64,000 bases of DNA from Acinetobacter sp. Ac_5812 (GCF_013072695.1 NZ_LXUK01000005.1:248001-312000); one strand, 5' to 3'. Counted from the stretch's first letter, positions 34,910 through 45,108 are shown. Notes: generated from the sequence alone by a model not told the origin. Numbers and translations are program-made.

Positions 34910-35794
34910 TTAGCCAAAATCATGTTGCAGCAAGATCTCAATAAACTCGGCTGAGATATTGGAAAGCTCAAAGTCTTTTTTATAGACAATCCCAATCGCT
35001 TGCGGCAATTTGCCGTCCTCAATCTCAATCAAGACGTTATGTTCCTTGTCGATAAAATTTTGAAAATGACGGGGGATGGCACTGACGCCCATATCTAATG
35101 CCACAAAGCTGGAGAGGGAACTGATTTGATGACATTCAACTTTTAAATCTAATGTCAGATGGTTTTTAAGACAGTTTTCTTCAATCAGGTGTCGAACGAT
35201 CGAGGGATGTTGCAAGGTCACAAAGGGATTGGCACATAGTTGTTTCCAACTGATCGAATCCGCACTTGCCAAAGGATGCGTTTTTGGTAAGAGCGCAAGG
35301 AAATCTTCCTCAAATAAGGGTTTAAATTCCAGTTGATCATTGCGTGGTGGTTCAAAGCAAATGCCAATTTCAAAAATGCCATCCTGAACATTTTCAAGCA
35401 CTTTTTCATTGGGAATATCATGAATGGAAAAGCTGATATTGGGATGTTTGGCTAAAAAGCTATGAATCACTTGCGGTAAAATCGCATGGGTGACAAAGGG
35501 CATCGAGGCAATGTTTAGTGTGCCGCGATTGAGTTTAAAACGTTGCTTGACGTCTTTTTCCATATCTTCCCAATTGGCCAGTAGCTTCTTGGCATAGGGA
35601 ATTAATGATTTTCCTTCCTGTGTCAGCTCAACCCGACGGGTATTGCGCTTAAACAGCTTACCACCCAGTTCTTCTTCCAGTGATTTGATACTTAGACTTA
35701 AAGCAGATTGACTGAGATGCAATTCAGCAGAGGCATTTGCATAATTCAGGGTACGAGTCAAAGCCAGAAATGCTTTGAGTTGCTTTAAAGTCAT
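34910..35794 (-). CDS. LysR-family transcriptional regulator
   Basis: Regulator of 294 residues. The N-terminal winged helix-turn-helix is standard (LKAFLALTRTLNYANASAELHLSQSALSLSIKSLEEELGGKLF). The effector domain starts about residue 90 (GTLNIASMPFVTHAILP). It lies between atoDAE (same strand, downstream) and the divergent gntP-bdhA pair, so it probably controls ketone-body or hydroxybutyrate use. The effector is unknown. Confidence 0.88.
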   Translation of the reverse strand: MTLKQLKAFLALTRTLNYANASAELHLSQSALSLSIKSLEEELGGKLFKRNTRRVELTQEGKSLIPYAKKLLANWEDMEKDVKQRFKLNRGTLNIASMPFVTHAILPQVIHSFLAKHPNISFSIHDIPNEKVLENVQDGIFEIGICFEPPRNDQLEFKPLFEEDFLALLPKTHPLASADSISWKQLCANPFVTLQHPSIVRHLIEENCLKNHLTLDLKVECHQISSLSSFVALDMGVSAIPRHFQNFIDKEHNVLIEIEDGKLPQAIGIVYKKDFELSNISAEFIEILLQHDFG

Positions 35795-36299
35795 GGTGGA
35801 CGACCTATGCGGAAAGTTTTTGATTTATATGCTGTAATTTATAAAAAAAACAGCACATTGTGACTGGCATTTTTGTTAATTCGCTGATGAGAGGCAAGCC
35901 GTTTATGTTTTGAAATACGATATGAGATTATTGATTTATTTTATCTCAATATCGAAAAATAGATTATTAAAATAATAAGCTAAATATACTTTGATGGGAT
36001 TAATGAGTATTTTTGAATAATTAATTTGTTTTATTAATCAATTAAATTATTTGGGTGTTATTTCTATATCTGTATGATTTTTATGGTTAATTTAAATGAT
36101 GTATTTTGTTTTAATCGTCTTGTTTTTTATGATTTTAATGCTATTTTAAAATACGTTTTAGCATGCGTCTTTGCTTTAGATTCTGTACTGCAGTTCGCAG
36201 TATTTTAATTTTGTTTATGGTTAGGATAACCACCACATAGTATAAAAAAAATAATTTGGTTGACCCTGACATATATTCTTTGGAATGGAGTAAAAGAAT
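35795..36299. other. Divergent intergenic region, LysR gene / GntP-type permease
   Basis: 505 bp, strongly AT-rich, without a gene. It holds a near-perfect inverted repeat at 35918-35954 (CGATATGAGAT / ATCTCAATATCG, one-base bulge) that could be a LysR site, and the divergent promoters. Confidence 0.55.
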
Positions 36300-37724
36300 A
36301 TGTGGGACTTATTTGTCATTCTGCTGTCTTTAGGCTTGCTGATGTACACGGCCTATCGCGGTTTTTCCGTGATTTTGATGGCACCGTTATGTGCATTGCT
36401 GGCGGTTTTTCTGATTAATCCCGCCAATGTATTGCCGTTTTATTCGGGCGTTTTTATGCCGAAAATGGTTAATTTCATTAAAGACTATTTTCTGGTGTTC
36501 TTGCTGGGGGCGATCTTTGGCAAAGTGGTGGAAATGTCGGGTATTGCTGAGTCGATTGCCCGTACCATTGTCAATTTGATTGGCGCAAAAAAAGCCATTT
36601 TAACCGTAGTTTTACTGGGTGCCATTCTGACCTATAGCGGTGTTAGCTTATTTGTGGCGGTATTTGCGATTTATCCATTTGCCAATCAGTTGTTCCAACA
36701 GGCCAATATTCCAAAACGTTTGATTCCTGGCACCATTGCCTTAGGCGCATTTACATTCACCATGGATGCCTTGCCGGGTACACCACAAATTCAGAACGTG
36801 ATTCCGACCACCTTCTTTGGTACCAATATCTATGCAGCACCATTTTTGGGTGTAATTGGAGCAATCTTCGTCTTAAGCATGGGGCTGTTGTATCTAGAGT
36901 CACGCCGTAAAGCTGCTGCTCGTGCAGGTGAAGGTTATGCTGGTTTTGCTGCTGAAGATGCAGCCATGCAAACGACTGCTGATGTAGAGCTATCTCAGCA
37001 AAACAACGGTTCAGTGCTGCGTCAATGTATGGCCTTTGTTCCGTTGATTCTGGTTGCGGTGATGAACCGTTATCTATCCACAGCCATCAAAGAATGGTAT
37101 CCGAATGGCTTTGATTTTAATGCAATTGGTCTCGCCAACTACACTGTTGATGTGGCAAAAACAGGGGCGATTTGGGCAGTCGGTTTGGCCTTGATTGTTG
37201 GCATTATTGCGGCGATTTTATTTGATTATCAGCGCGTGGTAACTAACTTTAAAGAAGGTGTGAATGCCAGTATCAGTGGTTCATTATTGGCGGTGATGAA
37301 CACTGCATCGGAGTATGGTTTTGGAGCGATTATTGCGGCATTACCAGGCTTTGCTTTGATTAGCCATGCACTGGGGACGACGTTTACCAATCCTTTGGTC
37401 AATGGTGCAGTGACCACAACGGTACTGGCAGGGATTACTGGGTCTGCATCGGGTGGGATGAGTATTGCTTTGAGCGCGATGGCAGAAACCTACAATGCAG
37501 CGATTTTAGCAGCGGGTATTCCCCCTGAAGTGATGCATCGTGTGGTGGCGATGGCATCGGGCGGTATGGACACGCTTCCGCATAATGGTGCTGTGATTAC
37601 CTTACTTGCCGTTACAGGTTTAACCCATAAACAATCTTATAAAGATATTTTCGCAGTGACGATTATTAAAACCTTGGCGGTATTTGTGGTGATTGCTGCA
37701 TTTACATGGTTCGGTATTGTCTAA
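36300..37724 (+). CDS. GntP-family permease (probable 3-hydroxybutyrate/organic acid)
   Basis: Inner-membrane transporter of 474 residues with about 12 hydrophobic segments. Family features are SGIAESIARTIVNLIGAKKA, FTMDALPGTPQIQNVIPTTFFGTNIYAAP and the C-terminal GSASGGMSIALSAMAETYN plus GGMDTLPHNGAVI. GntP members carry gluconate or other hydroxy acids. Being 72 bp upstream of a hydroxybutyrate dehydrogenase gene, it is more likely to take up 3-hydroxybutyrate. GGAG lies before the ATG. Confidence 0.85.
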   Translation: MWDLFVILLSLGLLMYTAYRGFSVILMAPLCALLAVFLINPANVLPFYSGVFMPKMVNFIKDYFLVFLLGAIFGKVVEMSGIAESIARTIVNLIGAKKAILTVVLLGAILTYSGVSLFVAVFAIYPFANQLFQQANIPKRLIPGTIALGAFTFTMDALPGTPQIQNVIPTTFFGTNIYAAPFLGVIGAIFVLSMGLLYLESRRKAAARAGEGYAGFAAEDAAMQTTADVELSQQNNGSVLRQCMAFVPLILVAVMNRYLSTAIKEWYPNGFDFNAIGLANYTVDVAKTGAIWAVGLALIVGIIAAILFDYQRVVTNFKEGVNASISGSLLAVMNTASEYGFGAIIAALPGFALISHALGTTFTNPLVNGAVTTTVLAGITGSASGGMSIALSAMAETYNAAILAAGIPPEVMHRVVAMASGGMDTLPHNGAVITLLAVTGLTHKQSYKDIFAVTIIKTLAVFVVIAAFTWFGIV

Positions 37725-37796
37725 GTCGAATTTTAATTTCAGCTCGTCCGTATTGACTGGCGAGCAATCAAGATCATCAAGAACAGGAGTAGTACA

Positions 37797-38582
37797 GTGA
37801 CTCAACAACTCGAAGCCAAAGTGGCCTTTATTACTGGTTCGGCGAGCGGTATTGGTTTAGAAATTGCGAAAAAATTTGCTCAGGAAGGTGCCAAAGTGGT
37901 GATTTCTGATGTCAATGCAGAGAAATGCCAGCTAGCCGTGGAGCAGTTAAAACAGCAAGGTTTTGAAGCCTTGTCTGCACCTTGTGACGTAACTGATGAA
38001 CAGGCTTATAAAGCGGCAATTGATTTGACCACACAAACCTTTGGTCGTCTGGATATCCTGATCAATAATGCGGGTTTTCAGCATGTGGCAGCGATTGAAG
38101 ATTTCGCCACGGAGATTTATCAGAAACTGGTACAGGTGATGCTGACAGGTTCATTTATCGGGATTAAACATGCGTTTCCGATTATGAAAGCGCAAAAATA
38201 TGGTCGTATTATCAATATGTCTTCGATCAATGGATTGATTGGCTTTGCGGGTAAGGCGGGTTATAACAGTGCCAAGCATGGTGTGATTGGTTTGACCAAA
38301 GTCGCGGCTTTGGAGTGTGCGCGTGATGGCATTACCGTGAATGCATTATGTCCGGGTTATGTAGATACGCCATTGGTGCGTGGGCAAATTGCAGATTTGG
38401 CGAAAACCCGTAATGTAAGTCTGGAAAGTGCTTTGGAAGATGTAATTTTAGCGATGGTGCCACAAAAGCGTTTACTCAGCGTTGAAGAAATTGCCGACTA
38501 TGCGATTTTCCTTGCCAGTCACAAAGGTGCAGGAATCACAGGACAGGCGGTGGTGATGGATGGCGGATATACTGCGCAATAA
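37797..38582 (+). CDS. bdhA: 3-hydroxybutyrate dehydrogenase
   Basis: NAD-dependent short-chain dehydrogenase of 261 residues that oxidises 3-hydroxybutyrate to acetoacetate. The Rossmann motif is TGSASGIG, then NNAG (INNAGFQHVAAIEDF, typical of BdhA), the catalytic Ser in NMSSINGL and the YNSAKHG Tyr-Lys pair. The late LVRGQIADLAKTRNVS region also fits BdhA. GTG is the start, with CAGGAG upstream. The product acetoacetate would feed AtoDA in the same cluster. Confidence 0.9.
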   Translation: MTQQLEAKVAFITGSASGIGLEIAKKFAQEGAKVVISDVNAEKCQLAVEQLKQQGFEALSAPCDVTDEQAYKAAIDLTTQTFGRLDILINNAGFQHVAAIEDFATEIYQKLVQVMLTGSFIGIKHAFPIMKAQKYGRIINMSSINGLIGFAGKAGYNSAKHGVIGLTKVAALECARDGITVNALCPGYVDTPLVRGQIADLAKTRNVSLESALEDVILAMVPQKRLLSVEEIADYAIFLASHKGAGITGQAVVMDGGYTAQ

Positions 38583-38601
38583 TCCATTTATATGAGTGAA
38601 T

Positions 38602-38628
38602 AAGCCGCTGAATGAAGCGGCTTTTTTA
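38602..38628 (+). terminator. Terminator after bdhA
   Basis: Stem AAGCCGCT / AGCGGCTT with T-tract; close to the convergent lipoprotein gene. Confidence 0.85.
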
Positions 38629-38646
38629 TGAAATAAAAGCGATGAG

Positions 38647-39255
38647 TTAGCACAGCGCAATGCGTTTAATTTTTTCATCTGTTAAGAAAAACACAGATGT
38701 TGCACAGGTTTCTTCTAAGACATTGACGGAAATACCATCACCTTTGAACTTTAGATAATGTTTTGGGTCAATTTGCTCATTTACTAAGATGTTTCCATCT
38801 TCATCAAAGCGATAGTCTTCATCCACATAAATCTCCGTTTTAGGTGCAACTTTAAAAGTTCCGAAAATATCGAGGTCATAATCTTTATCTGTATTTTCGT
38901 AGTAATAAACTTTGTCGCTATTTGAGATACGGAATTCAAAGAGATATTTCATTCCTTTTTTATTTGGGTTTTTCAGCACTCGAAAGGTATCTAGATTTCC
39001 ATCGCCATCAAAATCAATAAACAAAGGCTTTTTGAGATGGGTTGTATCGACTGAATAGCCTTGTGGTATTGGAGTTGAATTATTGGCGAGATAATCGGAT
39101 TCGGGTGTAGCGGGAATAACTACAGGTTCCGATGCGGCTTGAGTCTGTTGTACTGCTTTTGGTGCGGGTTGATCGCTTTCTGAAGATGTTTTTGGTTTTT
39201 CATTACATCCAGCGAGCAACATAAATGAGGTGAGTAATAGGACTTTATTCTTCAT
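38647..39255 (-). CDS. Hypothetical lipoprotein with EF-hand-like DFDGDGNLD motif
   Basis: Lipoprotein of 202 residues with signal peptide and lipobox (FMLLAGC, Cys17), then a Ser/Pro/Gln-rich linker. The body carries FIDFDGDGNLDTFRV, the calcium-loop motif common in FG-GAP or dockerin-like proteins, and two late cysteines. I do not recognise a named family. It is convergent with bdhA and divergent from the secreted protein at 39418. Confidence 0.7.
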   Translation of the reverse strand: MKNKVLLLTSFMLLAGCNEKPKTSSESDQPAPKAVQQTQAASEPVVIPATPESDYLANNSTPIPQGYSVDTTHLKKPLFIDFDGDGNLDTFRVLKNPNKKGMKYLFEFRISNSDKVYYYENTDKDYDLDIFGTFKVAPKTEIYVDEDYRFDEDGNILVNEQIDPKHYLKFKGDGISVNVLEETCATSVFFLTDEKIKRIALC

Positions 39256-39417
39256 ACAATTCGAGTATTTAAATGATGATGTATATAAAAGATTTTAGCT
39301 TAAAAATTGGGTTTGTTATTTTTAATGTTTAATTCAAATTGAGGAGTATGAGAACATTCTTTAGTCGCTATTTTTTAAGTTAGAATGAATCAGCCTTTAA
39401 TTCTAATATGACTTGAT

Positions 39418-40005
39418 ATGAACAATAAATTCGTCAGCTTTTGCCTTTTATCTTTGTGTTTAATTCAAATAAACCAAGCCCACGCAACGCCATTCAAGAC
39501 CTATCAATCTGAGCCGTTACATTGTGGTGAAGCAACCTTTCAGGTGATTTCATCCTGTTTTGATCCAGATGAAGGCGCATTAAGAGGAAGTGGCGGGGTC
39601 ATGCGTGAATCTTGTCAATCCAGTCATTTGCTGGTGAACTGGAAAGGACAGCAAAAGCGGATTGATTTTCCAATCGCAACCGCAGCACAAACGCAGCAAT
39701 TAAAAAGCAAGGGCTATACGTTGCAAAAAGTGATTCGCCAAGGGGATTGGTCACCACAAAGTTTAGCCTGTGGTCAGGTTAAAGGTGTTGCGGGATATTT
39801 TGTGGTGGTGAATCAAGCAACCACCAATGATTTGAATCAAGAATACTTGGGCAAAGGCTCTCTGAGTGAAGAACCTGTATTACTGAATCTGAATGGCACT
39901 ATGACTAGTGATGCGCTTAGACAAAAAATCTATCCTTTGCTGAAACAAGATAAAGTTAAAATCACCAAAGTCGTTTCAGCCAATGCCTTATTTGGCGATG
40001 AGTAA
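39418..40005 (+). CDS. Hypothetical secreted protein
   Basis: Protein of 195 residues with a signal peptide (residues 1-23, cleavage near AHA-TPF) and four cysteines that could form disulfides in the periplasm (C37, C47, C65 and C118 by hand count). The body contains DEGALRGSGGVMRESCQSSHLLVNW. No family recognised. Start is the ATG right after a T-A-T-rich promoter-like stretch. Confidence 0.6.
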   Translation: MNNKFVSFCLLSLCLIQINQAHATPFKTYQSEPLHCGEATFQVISSCFDPDEGALRGSGGVMRESCQSSHLLVNWKGQQKRIDFPIATAAQTQQLKSKGYTLQKVIRQGDWSPQSLACGQVKGVAGYFVVVNQATTNDLNQEYLGKGSLSEEPVLLNLNGTMTSDALRQKIYPLLKQDKVKITKVVSANALFGDE

Positions 40006-40108
40006 AGCTTAGTTAAGTGACTCGTTTCTCCAAACAGGATATTGAAAGTGTTTGCTGACTTTGTTGGTTGATTATTGCTACACTTTTTTATTTTTAGGCG
40101 GCAGCGTT

Positions 40109-41131
40109 ATGTCTTTTGATCTCAAAGTCAGTTTAAAGCAAAGGGCTGAACCGTCCTCACAGCAGAAAAAGCTAAATCGCCTGATTGATCAAATAGAACA
40201 GCAAAAAATCAGTCTTGCTACATGGCAGAATGCGCAAGCTGAGATTCAACAGCATACACGACAAAAACTGATGCCTGTGTATAGTGAGCTGCATGAAATC
40301 TTGTTTCAGCAGTTAGATCAACTTTGGACACTGTTACAGCAGCATGAGTTTTCCAAAACTGATATGCAGCAACTGGATCAAAAAATTGCCCAGCTTGCAC
40401 AGTTGTTAAAGCGTTCCAAAATGTTGAAGGATGAACAGTTAAAGCTGGTCAAGCAGATCGATACTTTTTATCAGCAACATGCCCAGCAATCGCTTAAAAA
40501 GAATAAAAAACTACAGTCAGCCAAGTTTGAATCTGATGAAAATTCTGAGCAAAGTTCAGAATTAGATCAAGATGACTTTGAACAGTACGCTGCCGAGCAA
40601 CAACAGGCACGAGAACAAGCCAAGCAACTTCGACAACAGCAGAAAAGAGAACAAGCTGAGCAAATGGCAGCGCAGTCGCTGAAAACGGTCTATTTAAAAA
40701 TTGCTGCGATGATTCATCCTGACCGTGAACAAGACGAAACTAAGAAAGAAGAAAAAACCGAGTTGTTTCAGCAGGCAAGTCAGGCTTATGAACAGCAGGA
40801 TTTATTTTATTTGCTCAAGCTTCAATTACAGCTTGAACAGAATAATAAAGGTGTCGGGACGAAAGAGTTATCGGCAGAGCAAGTGAAGTTTTATAAACTG
40901 GCTTTGGATGCACAAAGTCAGCAGTTGGAAAGTCAAATTGAGGAGATTTTGGATTCTTTTCAGTTGGCGAAAAAGGTAAAAGCGGAGTATGTGTATATTA
41001 GTGATGTGTATAAAGCCATAGATGCAGATTGTGCTGAGTTAAAGCAGCAATTGAAGTGGGAAAAGGAGCGTTTAAAGCATATGAAGAAGGTGAGTGGAGT
41101 GGAGATGTTGTTAGGGCATGGGGTGCTTTAA
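40109..41131 (+). CDS. J-domain protein with glutamine-rich coiled coil
   Basis: Cytoplasmic protein of 340 residues. The N-terminal two thirds are Gln/Lys/Glu-rich and probably coiled coil. A divergent J domain lies at about residues 195-250 with the HPD tripeptide (AAMIHPDREQDE) and a following helix (ELFQQASQAYEQQDLFYLLKL). This would dock an Hsp70 (DnaK) partner. There is no G/F or zinc-finger region as in DnaJ. The frame extends to 40052, but ATG 40109 has AGGCGG upstream and starts with the expected soluble sequence. Confidence 0.75.
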   Translation: MSFDLKVSLKQRAEPSSQQKKLNRLIDQIEQQKISLATWQNAQAEIQQHTRQKLMPVYSELHEILFQQLDQLWTLLQQHEFSKTDMQQLDQKIAQLAQLLKRSKMLKDEQLKLVKQIDTFYQQHAQQSLKKNKKLQSAKFESDENSEQSSELDQDDFEQYAAEQQQAREQAKQLRQQQKREQAEQMAAQSLKTVYLKIAAMIHPDREQDETKKEEKTELFQQASQAYEQQDLFYLLKLQLQLEQNNKGVGTKELSAEQVKFYKLALDAQSQQLESQIEEILDSFQLAKKVKAEYVYISDVYKAIDADCAELKQQLKWEKERLKHMKKVSGVEMLLGHGVL

Positions 41132-41143
41132 TTTGTAAAAATA

Positions 41144-41192
41144 CCTCTCCCCCTTGCACAGCAGCACTGCTCATCTCCTGAAAGGTGAGGGA
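41144..41192 (+). repeat. Palindromic repeat A (inverted partner of B)
   Basis: Starts CCTCTCCCCCTTGCA and ends with GGTGAGGGAAC. Its reverse complement closely resembles 41235-41283, so the two are inverted copies about 45 bp apart, upstream of the DUF559 gene. Confidence 0.7.
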
Positions 41193-41234
41193 ACTTCATT
41201 GCGTATCGAATAACTATCAAATTCATAAAGGATG

Positions 41235-41283
41235 CTCCCTCTCCCTTAGGGATGAGGAACACTGTTCCGCAAGGGGGTGAGGG
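41235..41283 (+). repeat. Palindromic repeat B (inverted partner of A)
   Basis: Contains CTCCCTCTCCC and GCAAGGGGGTGAGGG. A and B together form a large stem just before the DUF559 start codon at 41305. Confidence 0.7.
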
Positions 41284-41304
41284 AAATTAAAAATAGGAGA
41301 AAAA

Positions 41305-41679
41305 ATGAAACTAGACCCACAATTATTAGAATTCGCTAAAGCCATGCGCAGTAATGCGACAGATGCAGAACATCTGATGTGGCAACTACTTCGTGCTAAA
41401 CGATTTATGAATCTTAAATTTCGAAGACAGCATGTGATTGCACCCTACATTGTCGACTTTTACTGCCATGAGTTGTGTTTGGTCATTGAACTGGATGGTA
41501 GTCAGCATGGGACTGAGGATGGGCGGGCTTATGATGCTGAACGAACCAAGTTTTTAGAGGCTTTGGATTTAAAAGTAGAACGGTATTGGAATCATGAGAT
41601 TTTAAAAAATACTGAGAGAGTTTTGGATGATTTATGGAATGTTTGTTCTTATTTGAAAAACAAAAGCACCTCTCCCTAA
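41305..41679 (+). CDS. DUF559 (Vsr-like nuclease fold) protein
   Basis: Small protein of 124 residues of the DUF559 family, which shares the PD-(D/E)XK/Vsr endonuclease fold. Conserved parts are AKAMRSNATDAEHLMWQLLRA, FRRQHVIAPYIVDFYCHELCLVIELDGSQH (the VDF-ELDG acidic residues) and ERTKFLEALDLKVERYWN. A good ribosome binding site (TAGGAG) precedes the ATG. Its stop codon lies inside palindromic repeat C, and two inverted repeats sit upstream, so gene and repeats may travel together (inference). Function is not established. Confidence 0.8.
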   Translation: MKLDPQLLEFAKAMRSNATDAEHLMWQLLRAKRFMNLKFRRQHVIAPYIVDFYCHELCLVIELDGSQHGTEDGRAYDAERTKFLEALDLKVERYWNHEILKNTERVLDDLWNVCSYLKNKSTSP

Positions 41680-41703
41680 CCCTCTCCTACAAGGAGAGGG
41701 AAT
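41668..41703 (+). repeat. Palindromic repeat C at 3' end of DUF559 gene
   Basis: CCTCTCCCTAACCCTCTCC followed by TACAAGGAGAGGGAA. It forms its own hairpin (CCCTCTCCT / AGGAGAGGG), resembles repeat A, and contains the DUF559 stop codon. Confidence 0.75.
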
Positions 41704-41781
41704 AATGCATATCAGGTATAGAGCAACATTTCGCAACTTGAAAGGAATCTAAGAACTTGAAATTTGGATTTATTTTTAATA

Positions 41782-41810
41782 AAAAGGGCTGAATAATCAG
41801 CCCTTTTTAT
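41782..41810. terminator. Terminator downstream of valS
   Basis: Stem AAAAAGGGCTGA / TCAGCCCTTTTT, effective on both strands; ends valS on the minus strand. Confidence 0.85.
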
Positions 41811-41838
41811 TACATCATAATTTTAAGATTACAATACT

Positions 41839-44739
41839 TTACAGAGCAGCAATTTGCTCCATACTTTGCTTAATTTTCACTAACTGATCAGCAAACTCAG
41901 CCAATTTCACTTTTTCACCCTCAACCACGGCTGCTGGTGCTTTCGCTACGAAACCTTCATTCGAAAGTTTATTGGCAATTTGATCATGTTGCTTTTGAAC
42001 TTTATCCAAGTCCTTCTGCAAACGACCCAATTCAGCTTTAGGATCAATCAAGCCTTTCATTGGTACAAATACCGATGCATGGCTAACAACGCTAGAACAA
42101 GACAACGGTGGTTCTTGCTCATTGCTCAAGAACTCAATGCTTTCAACTTTAGCGAGTGCTTTGAATAAAGCTTCGATACGGATGATTTGCTCACGCTCAG
42201 CATCAGAAATGTTCTTGAGTAATACAGGCAATAAACGTGCATTACCTAAGCCCATTTCACCACGAATATTACGTACTGCACCAATCAGGCCTTGTAACCA
42301 CTGCATATCTGCTTCAGCTTGATCATTCACTTTTGCTTGATCAGGAACAGGGTATTGCGCAGTCATAATCGTTGCACCGCCTTTGCCTAACATCGGCGCA
42401 AGCGTTTGCCAGATTTCTTCTGTCAAATACGGCATCAAAGGATGTGCCAAACGTAAAGATGCTTCCATCACCGCAAGTAACACACGACGAACTTCTGCTT
42501 TACGCTCTTCAGAGACATTGGCATCGTTCAGAACTGGTTTAGTTAACTCAACATACCAGTCACAGTATTCATTCCAGATAAAGTCATAGATCGCTTGTGC
42601 AGCAAGGTCTAAACGATAGGTCGCGAATGCTTGATGTACCGCAGCTTCTGCTTTTTGCAGACGGCTCATGATCCATTTTTCTGGAAGTTCCCACAGTTCT
42701 GGGCGCGCTTCTTGAGCAACGGTTTGACCTTCAACATTCATCAACACGAAACGGGTTGCGTTCCAGATTTTGTTGGCAAAGTTACGGTAGCCTTCAACAC
42801 GTTTCATATCGAACTTAATGTCACGACCCGTGTTCGCAAGTGCACAGAACGTGAAACGAACTGCGTCAGTACCGTAAGCTTGGATACCTTCTGGGAATTC
42901 TTTACGGGTTGATTTTTCAATCTTCGCCGCTTGTTTTGGATTCATCAGACCTGTCGTACGTTTTTGTACCAAAGTCTCAAGGTCAACACCATCAATCAAG
43001 TCTAGTGGGTCAAGCACGTTACCCTTAGACTTCGACATTTTTTGACCTTCGCCATCACGAACCAGACCGTGTACATAAACCGTTTTAAACGGGACTTGTG
43101 GCGTACCATCTTCATTCTTCATGAAGTGCATCGTAAACATGATCATACGAGCAACCCAGAAGAAGATGATGTCAAAACCTGTCACCAATACATCAGTTGG
43201 GTGGAATGTATTGAGGAAATAGTTTTCCGCATCTTTCTTGGCATCGCCCGTCCAACCTAAAGTTGAGAAGGTCCACAACGCAGAAGAGAACCACGTATCC
43301 AGTACGTCTTCATCTTGGTTTAAAGTAACATCCGCAGGGATGTTGTTTTTGGCACGGACTTCAGCTTCGTCACGACCCACATAGATGTTGCCTTCAGCAT
43401 CGTACCAAGCTGGGATACGGTGACCCCACCAAAGCTGACGCGAGATACACCAGTCTTGGATATTGTTCATCCATGCCATGTACATGTTGCTGTACTGTTC
43501 AGGCACAAACTTAATACGACCGTCTTGAACCGCTTCAATCGCAGGTTGAGCCAATGGAGCAATTTTTACATACCATTGATCTGTCAATAACGGCTCAACG
43601 ATTACACCTGAACGGTCGCCACGAGGTGGTTTAAGCGTATAAGGTTGGATTTGATCTAACCAGCCTTCAGCTTCGGCTTGTTCAACCAGTTTTTTACGTG
43701 CTTCAAAACGCTCTAAACCGATATATTCCGCAGGGGCAGGGATGGTTTTAGAAATTTGTTCGCCTGCTTTGGCGATGTATTCAAACTCAGCCAATACTTC
43801 TGCATTTTTATTGAAGATATTGATGATTGGCAATTCGCAACGCTTACCGACTTCATAGTCGTTAAAGTCGTGCGCAGGGGTGATTTTTACACAGCCTGTA
43901 CCGAATTCTTTATCTACATATTCATCTTTAACGATTGGAACAGCACGACCTGTAATTGGCAGGATAATGTTCTGACCAACAAGGTGCGTATAACGTTCGT
44001 CATCCAGTGCGACAGCAACCGCAGTATCACCTAACAAGGTTTCAGGACGTGTTGTAGCGACAACGATGTGGTCTTTACCATCATGGGTACGAAGGTTTTT
44101 ATCTTCAAAGAAATATTTGAAGTGCCATAATGAACCGGCTTCTTCTTTATCTGATTCAACTTCTAAGTCGGATAGCGCCGTTTGTAGTTTTGGATCCCAG
44201 TTGACTAGGCGTTTACCACGGTAGATCAAGCCATCTTCATGCAGTTTTACGAAAACTTCTTTTACTGCATTAGATAAACCTTCATCCATAGTGAAGCGTT
44301 CGCGCGACCAGTCTACTGAAGAACCTAGGCGACGGATCTGACGGGTGATGGTATCGCCTGATTGCTCTTTCCATTCCCAGATCTTTTCGATGAATTTTTC
44401 ACGACCCAAGTCATGACGGCTGACACCTTGCGCACCCAATTGACGCTCGACCACCATCTGCGTTGCAATCCCCGCATGGTCAGTCCCAGGTTGCCATAAT
44501 GTATTTTTACCCATCATACGGTTGTAACGCGTCAGTGCATCCATGATGGCATTGTTAAAGCCATGTCCCATGTGCAAGCTACCAGTGACGTTCGGTGGCG
44601 GAATCATGATACAGAATGATTCACCTTGACCTGAGGGTTTGAAATAACCTTGTTGTTCCCAGATTTGATACCATTTCTTTTCGATCTCGGTTGGATCGTA
44701 AGTGGTTGCAATATTTTGAGCAGATTGAGCGTCAGTCAT
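41839..44739 (-). CDS. valS: Valyl-tRNA synthetase
   Basis: Class I aminoacyl-tRNA synthetase of 966 residues that charges tRNA-Val. HIGH-type motif is [16 protein letters not shown], and KMSKS is [16 protein letters not shown]. The editing (CP1) domain contains [15 protein letters not shown], and the C-terminal coiled coil ([24 protein letters not shown]) is typical of bacterial ValS. All parts are in full length and order. It is preceded by a 370-bp region and stands as a single gene. Confidence 0.97.
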   Translation of the reverse strand: MTDAQSAQNIATTYDPTEIEKKWYQIWEQQGYFKPSGQGESFCIMIPPPNVTGSLHMGHGFNNAIMDALTRYNRMMGKNTLWQPGTDHAGIATQMVVERQLGAQGVSRHDLGREKFIEKIWEWKEQSGDTITRQIRRLGSSVDWSRERFTMDEGLSNAVKEVFVKLHEDGLIYRGKRLVNWDPKLQTALSDLEVESDKEEAGSLWHFKYFFEDKNLRTHDGKDHIVVATTRPETLLGDTAVAVALDDERYTHLVGQNIILPITGRAVPIVKDEYVDKEFGTGCVKITPAHDFNDYEVGKRCELPIINIFNKNAEVLAEFEYIAKAGEQISKTIPAPAEYIGLERFEARKKLVEQAEAEGWLDQIQPYTLKPPRGDRSGVIVEPLLTDQWYVKIAPLAQPAIEAVQDGRIKFVPEQYSNMYMAWMNNIQDWCISRQLWWGHRIPAWYDAEGNIYVGRDEAEVRAKNNIPADVTLNQDEDVLDTWFSSALWTFSTLGWTGDAKKDAENYFLNTFHPTDVLVTGFDIIFFWVARMIMFTMHFMKNEDGTPQVPFKTVYVHGLVRDGEGQKMSKSKGNVLDPLDLIDGVDLETLVQKRTTGLMNPKQAAKIEKSTRKEFPEGIQAYGTDAVRFTFCALANTGRDIKFDMKRVEGYRNFANKIWNATRFVLMNVEGQTVAQEARPELWELPEKWIMSRLQKAEAAVHQAFATYRLDLAAQAIYDFIWNEYCDWYVELTKPVLNDANVSEERKAEVRRVLLAVMEASLRLAHPLMPYLTEEIWQTLAPMLGKGGATIMTAQYPVPDQAKVNDQAEADMQWLQGLIGAVRNIRGEMGLGNARLLPVLLKNISDAEREQIIRIEALFKALAKVESIEFLSNEQEPPLSCSSVVSHASVFVPMKGLIDPKAELGRLQKDLDKVQKQHDQIANKLSNEGFVAKAPAAVVEGEKVKLAEFADQLVKIKQSMEQIAAL

Positions 44740-45108
44740 AGTACAGAAGATTAAAATTGAATAAAAAATTAGATCTATTGTAGCAAAAAATCCTCGCTTC
44801 TGTAGGCATTTCAGCCTGACCTGATGTGAATGATAAAAGCCGCTTAAATAATGGCTAAATTGGTGTTTCTTGAGCTTTTATAGAGGAGATGTTTAGTACA
44901 TCTTCATAAAGTGGTTTTTATGAGAGCGAATCGACCACTCAAGTACGATAACATCTTTATACACTTCAAATTTTTCTAAAAAAGTCGATGAAAGGCGTTG
45001 GATTTTTATACAAATAGGATTAGATTTGTGGAGTGCATCACATAACTTAAAAATATTGATGCTTAAAACAACAATATAAAACGCAAAATTAAAAAAAGGA
45101 TGTTGCTC
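44740..45108. other. Divergent intergenic region valS / tandem paralogues
   Basis: 369 bp, no gene. It holds the valS promoter and a small inverted repeat GATGT / ACATC at about 44888-44903. I see no T-box or other known leader. Confidence 0.5.

Noticed and set aside
38647-39255. Calcium-binding dockerin assignment for the lipoprotein
   Set aside because: Only one DxDxDG loop is present; dockerins have two with characteristic spacing.
42631-42912. Open frames on the plus strand inside valS
   Set aside because: They are antisense shadows of a highly conserved synthetase gene, with no ribosome binding site or family likeness.
44888-44996. Possible small peptide or T-box leader upstream of the tandem paralogues or valS
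   Set aside because: No T-box core, no specifier hairpin, and the short frame (MRANRPLKY...) has no ribosome binding site.
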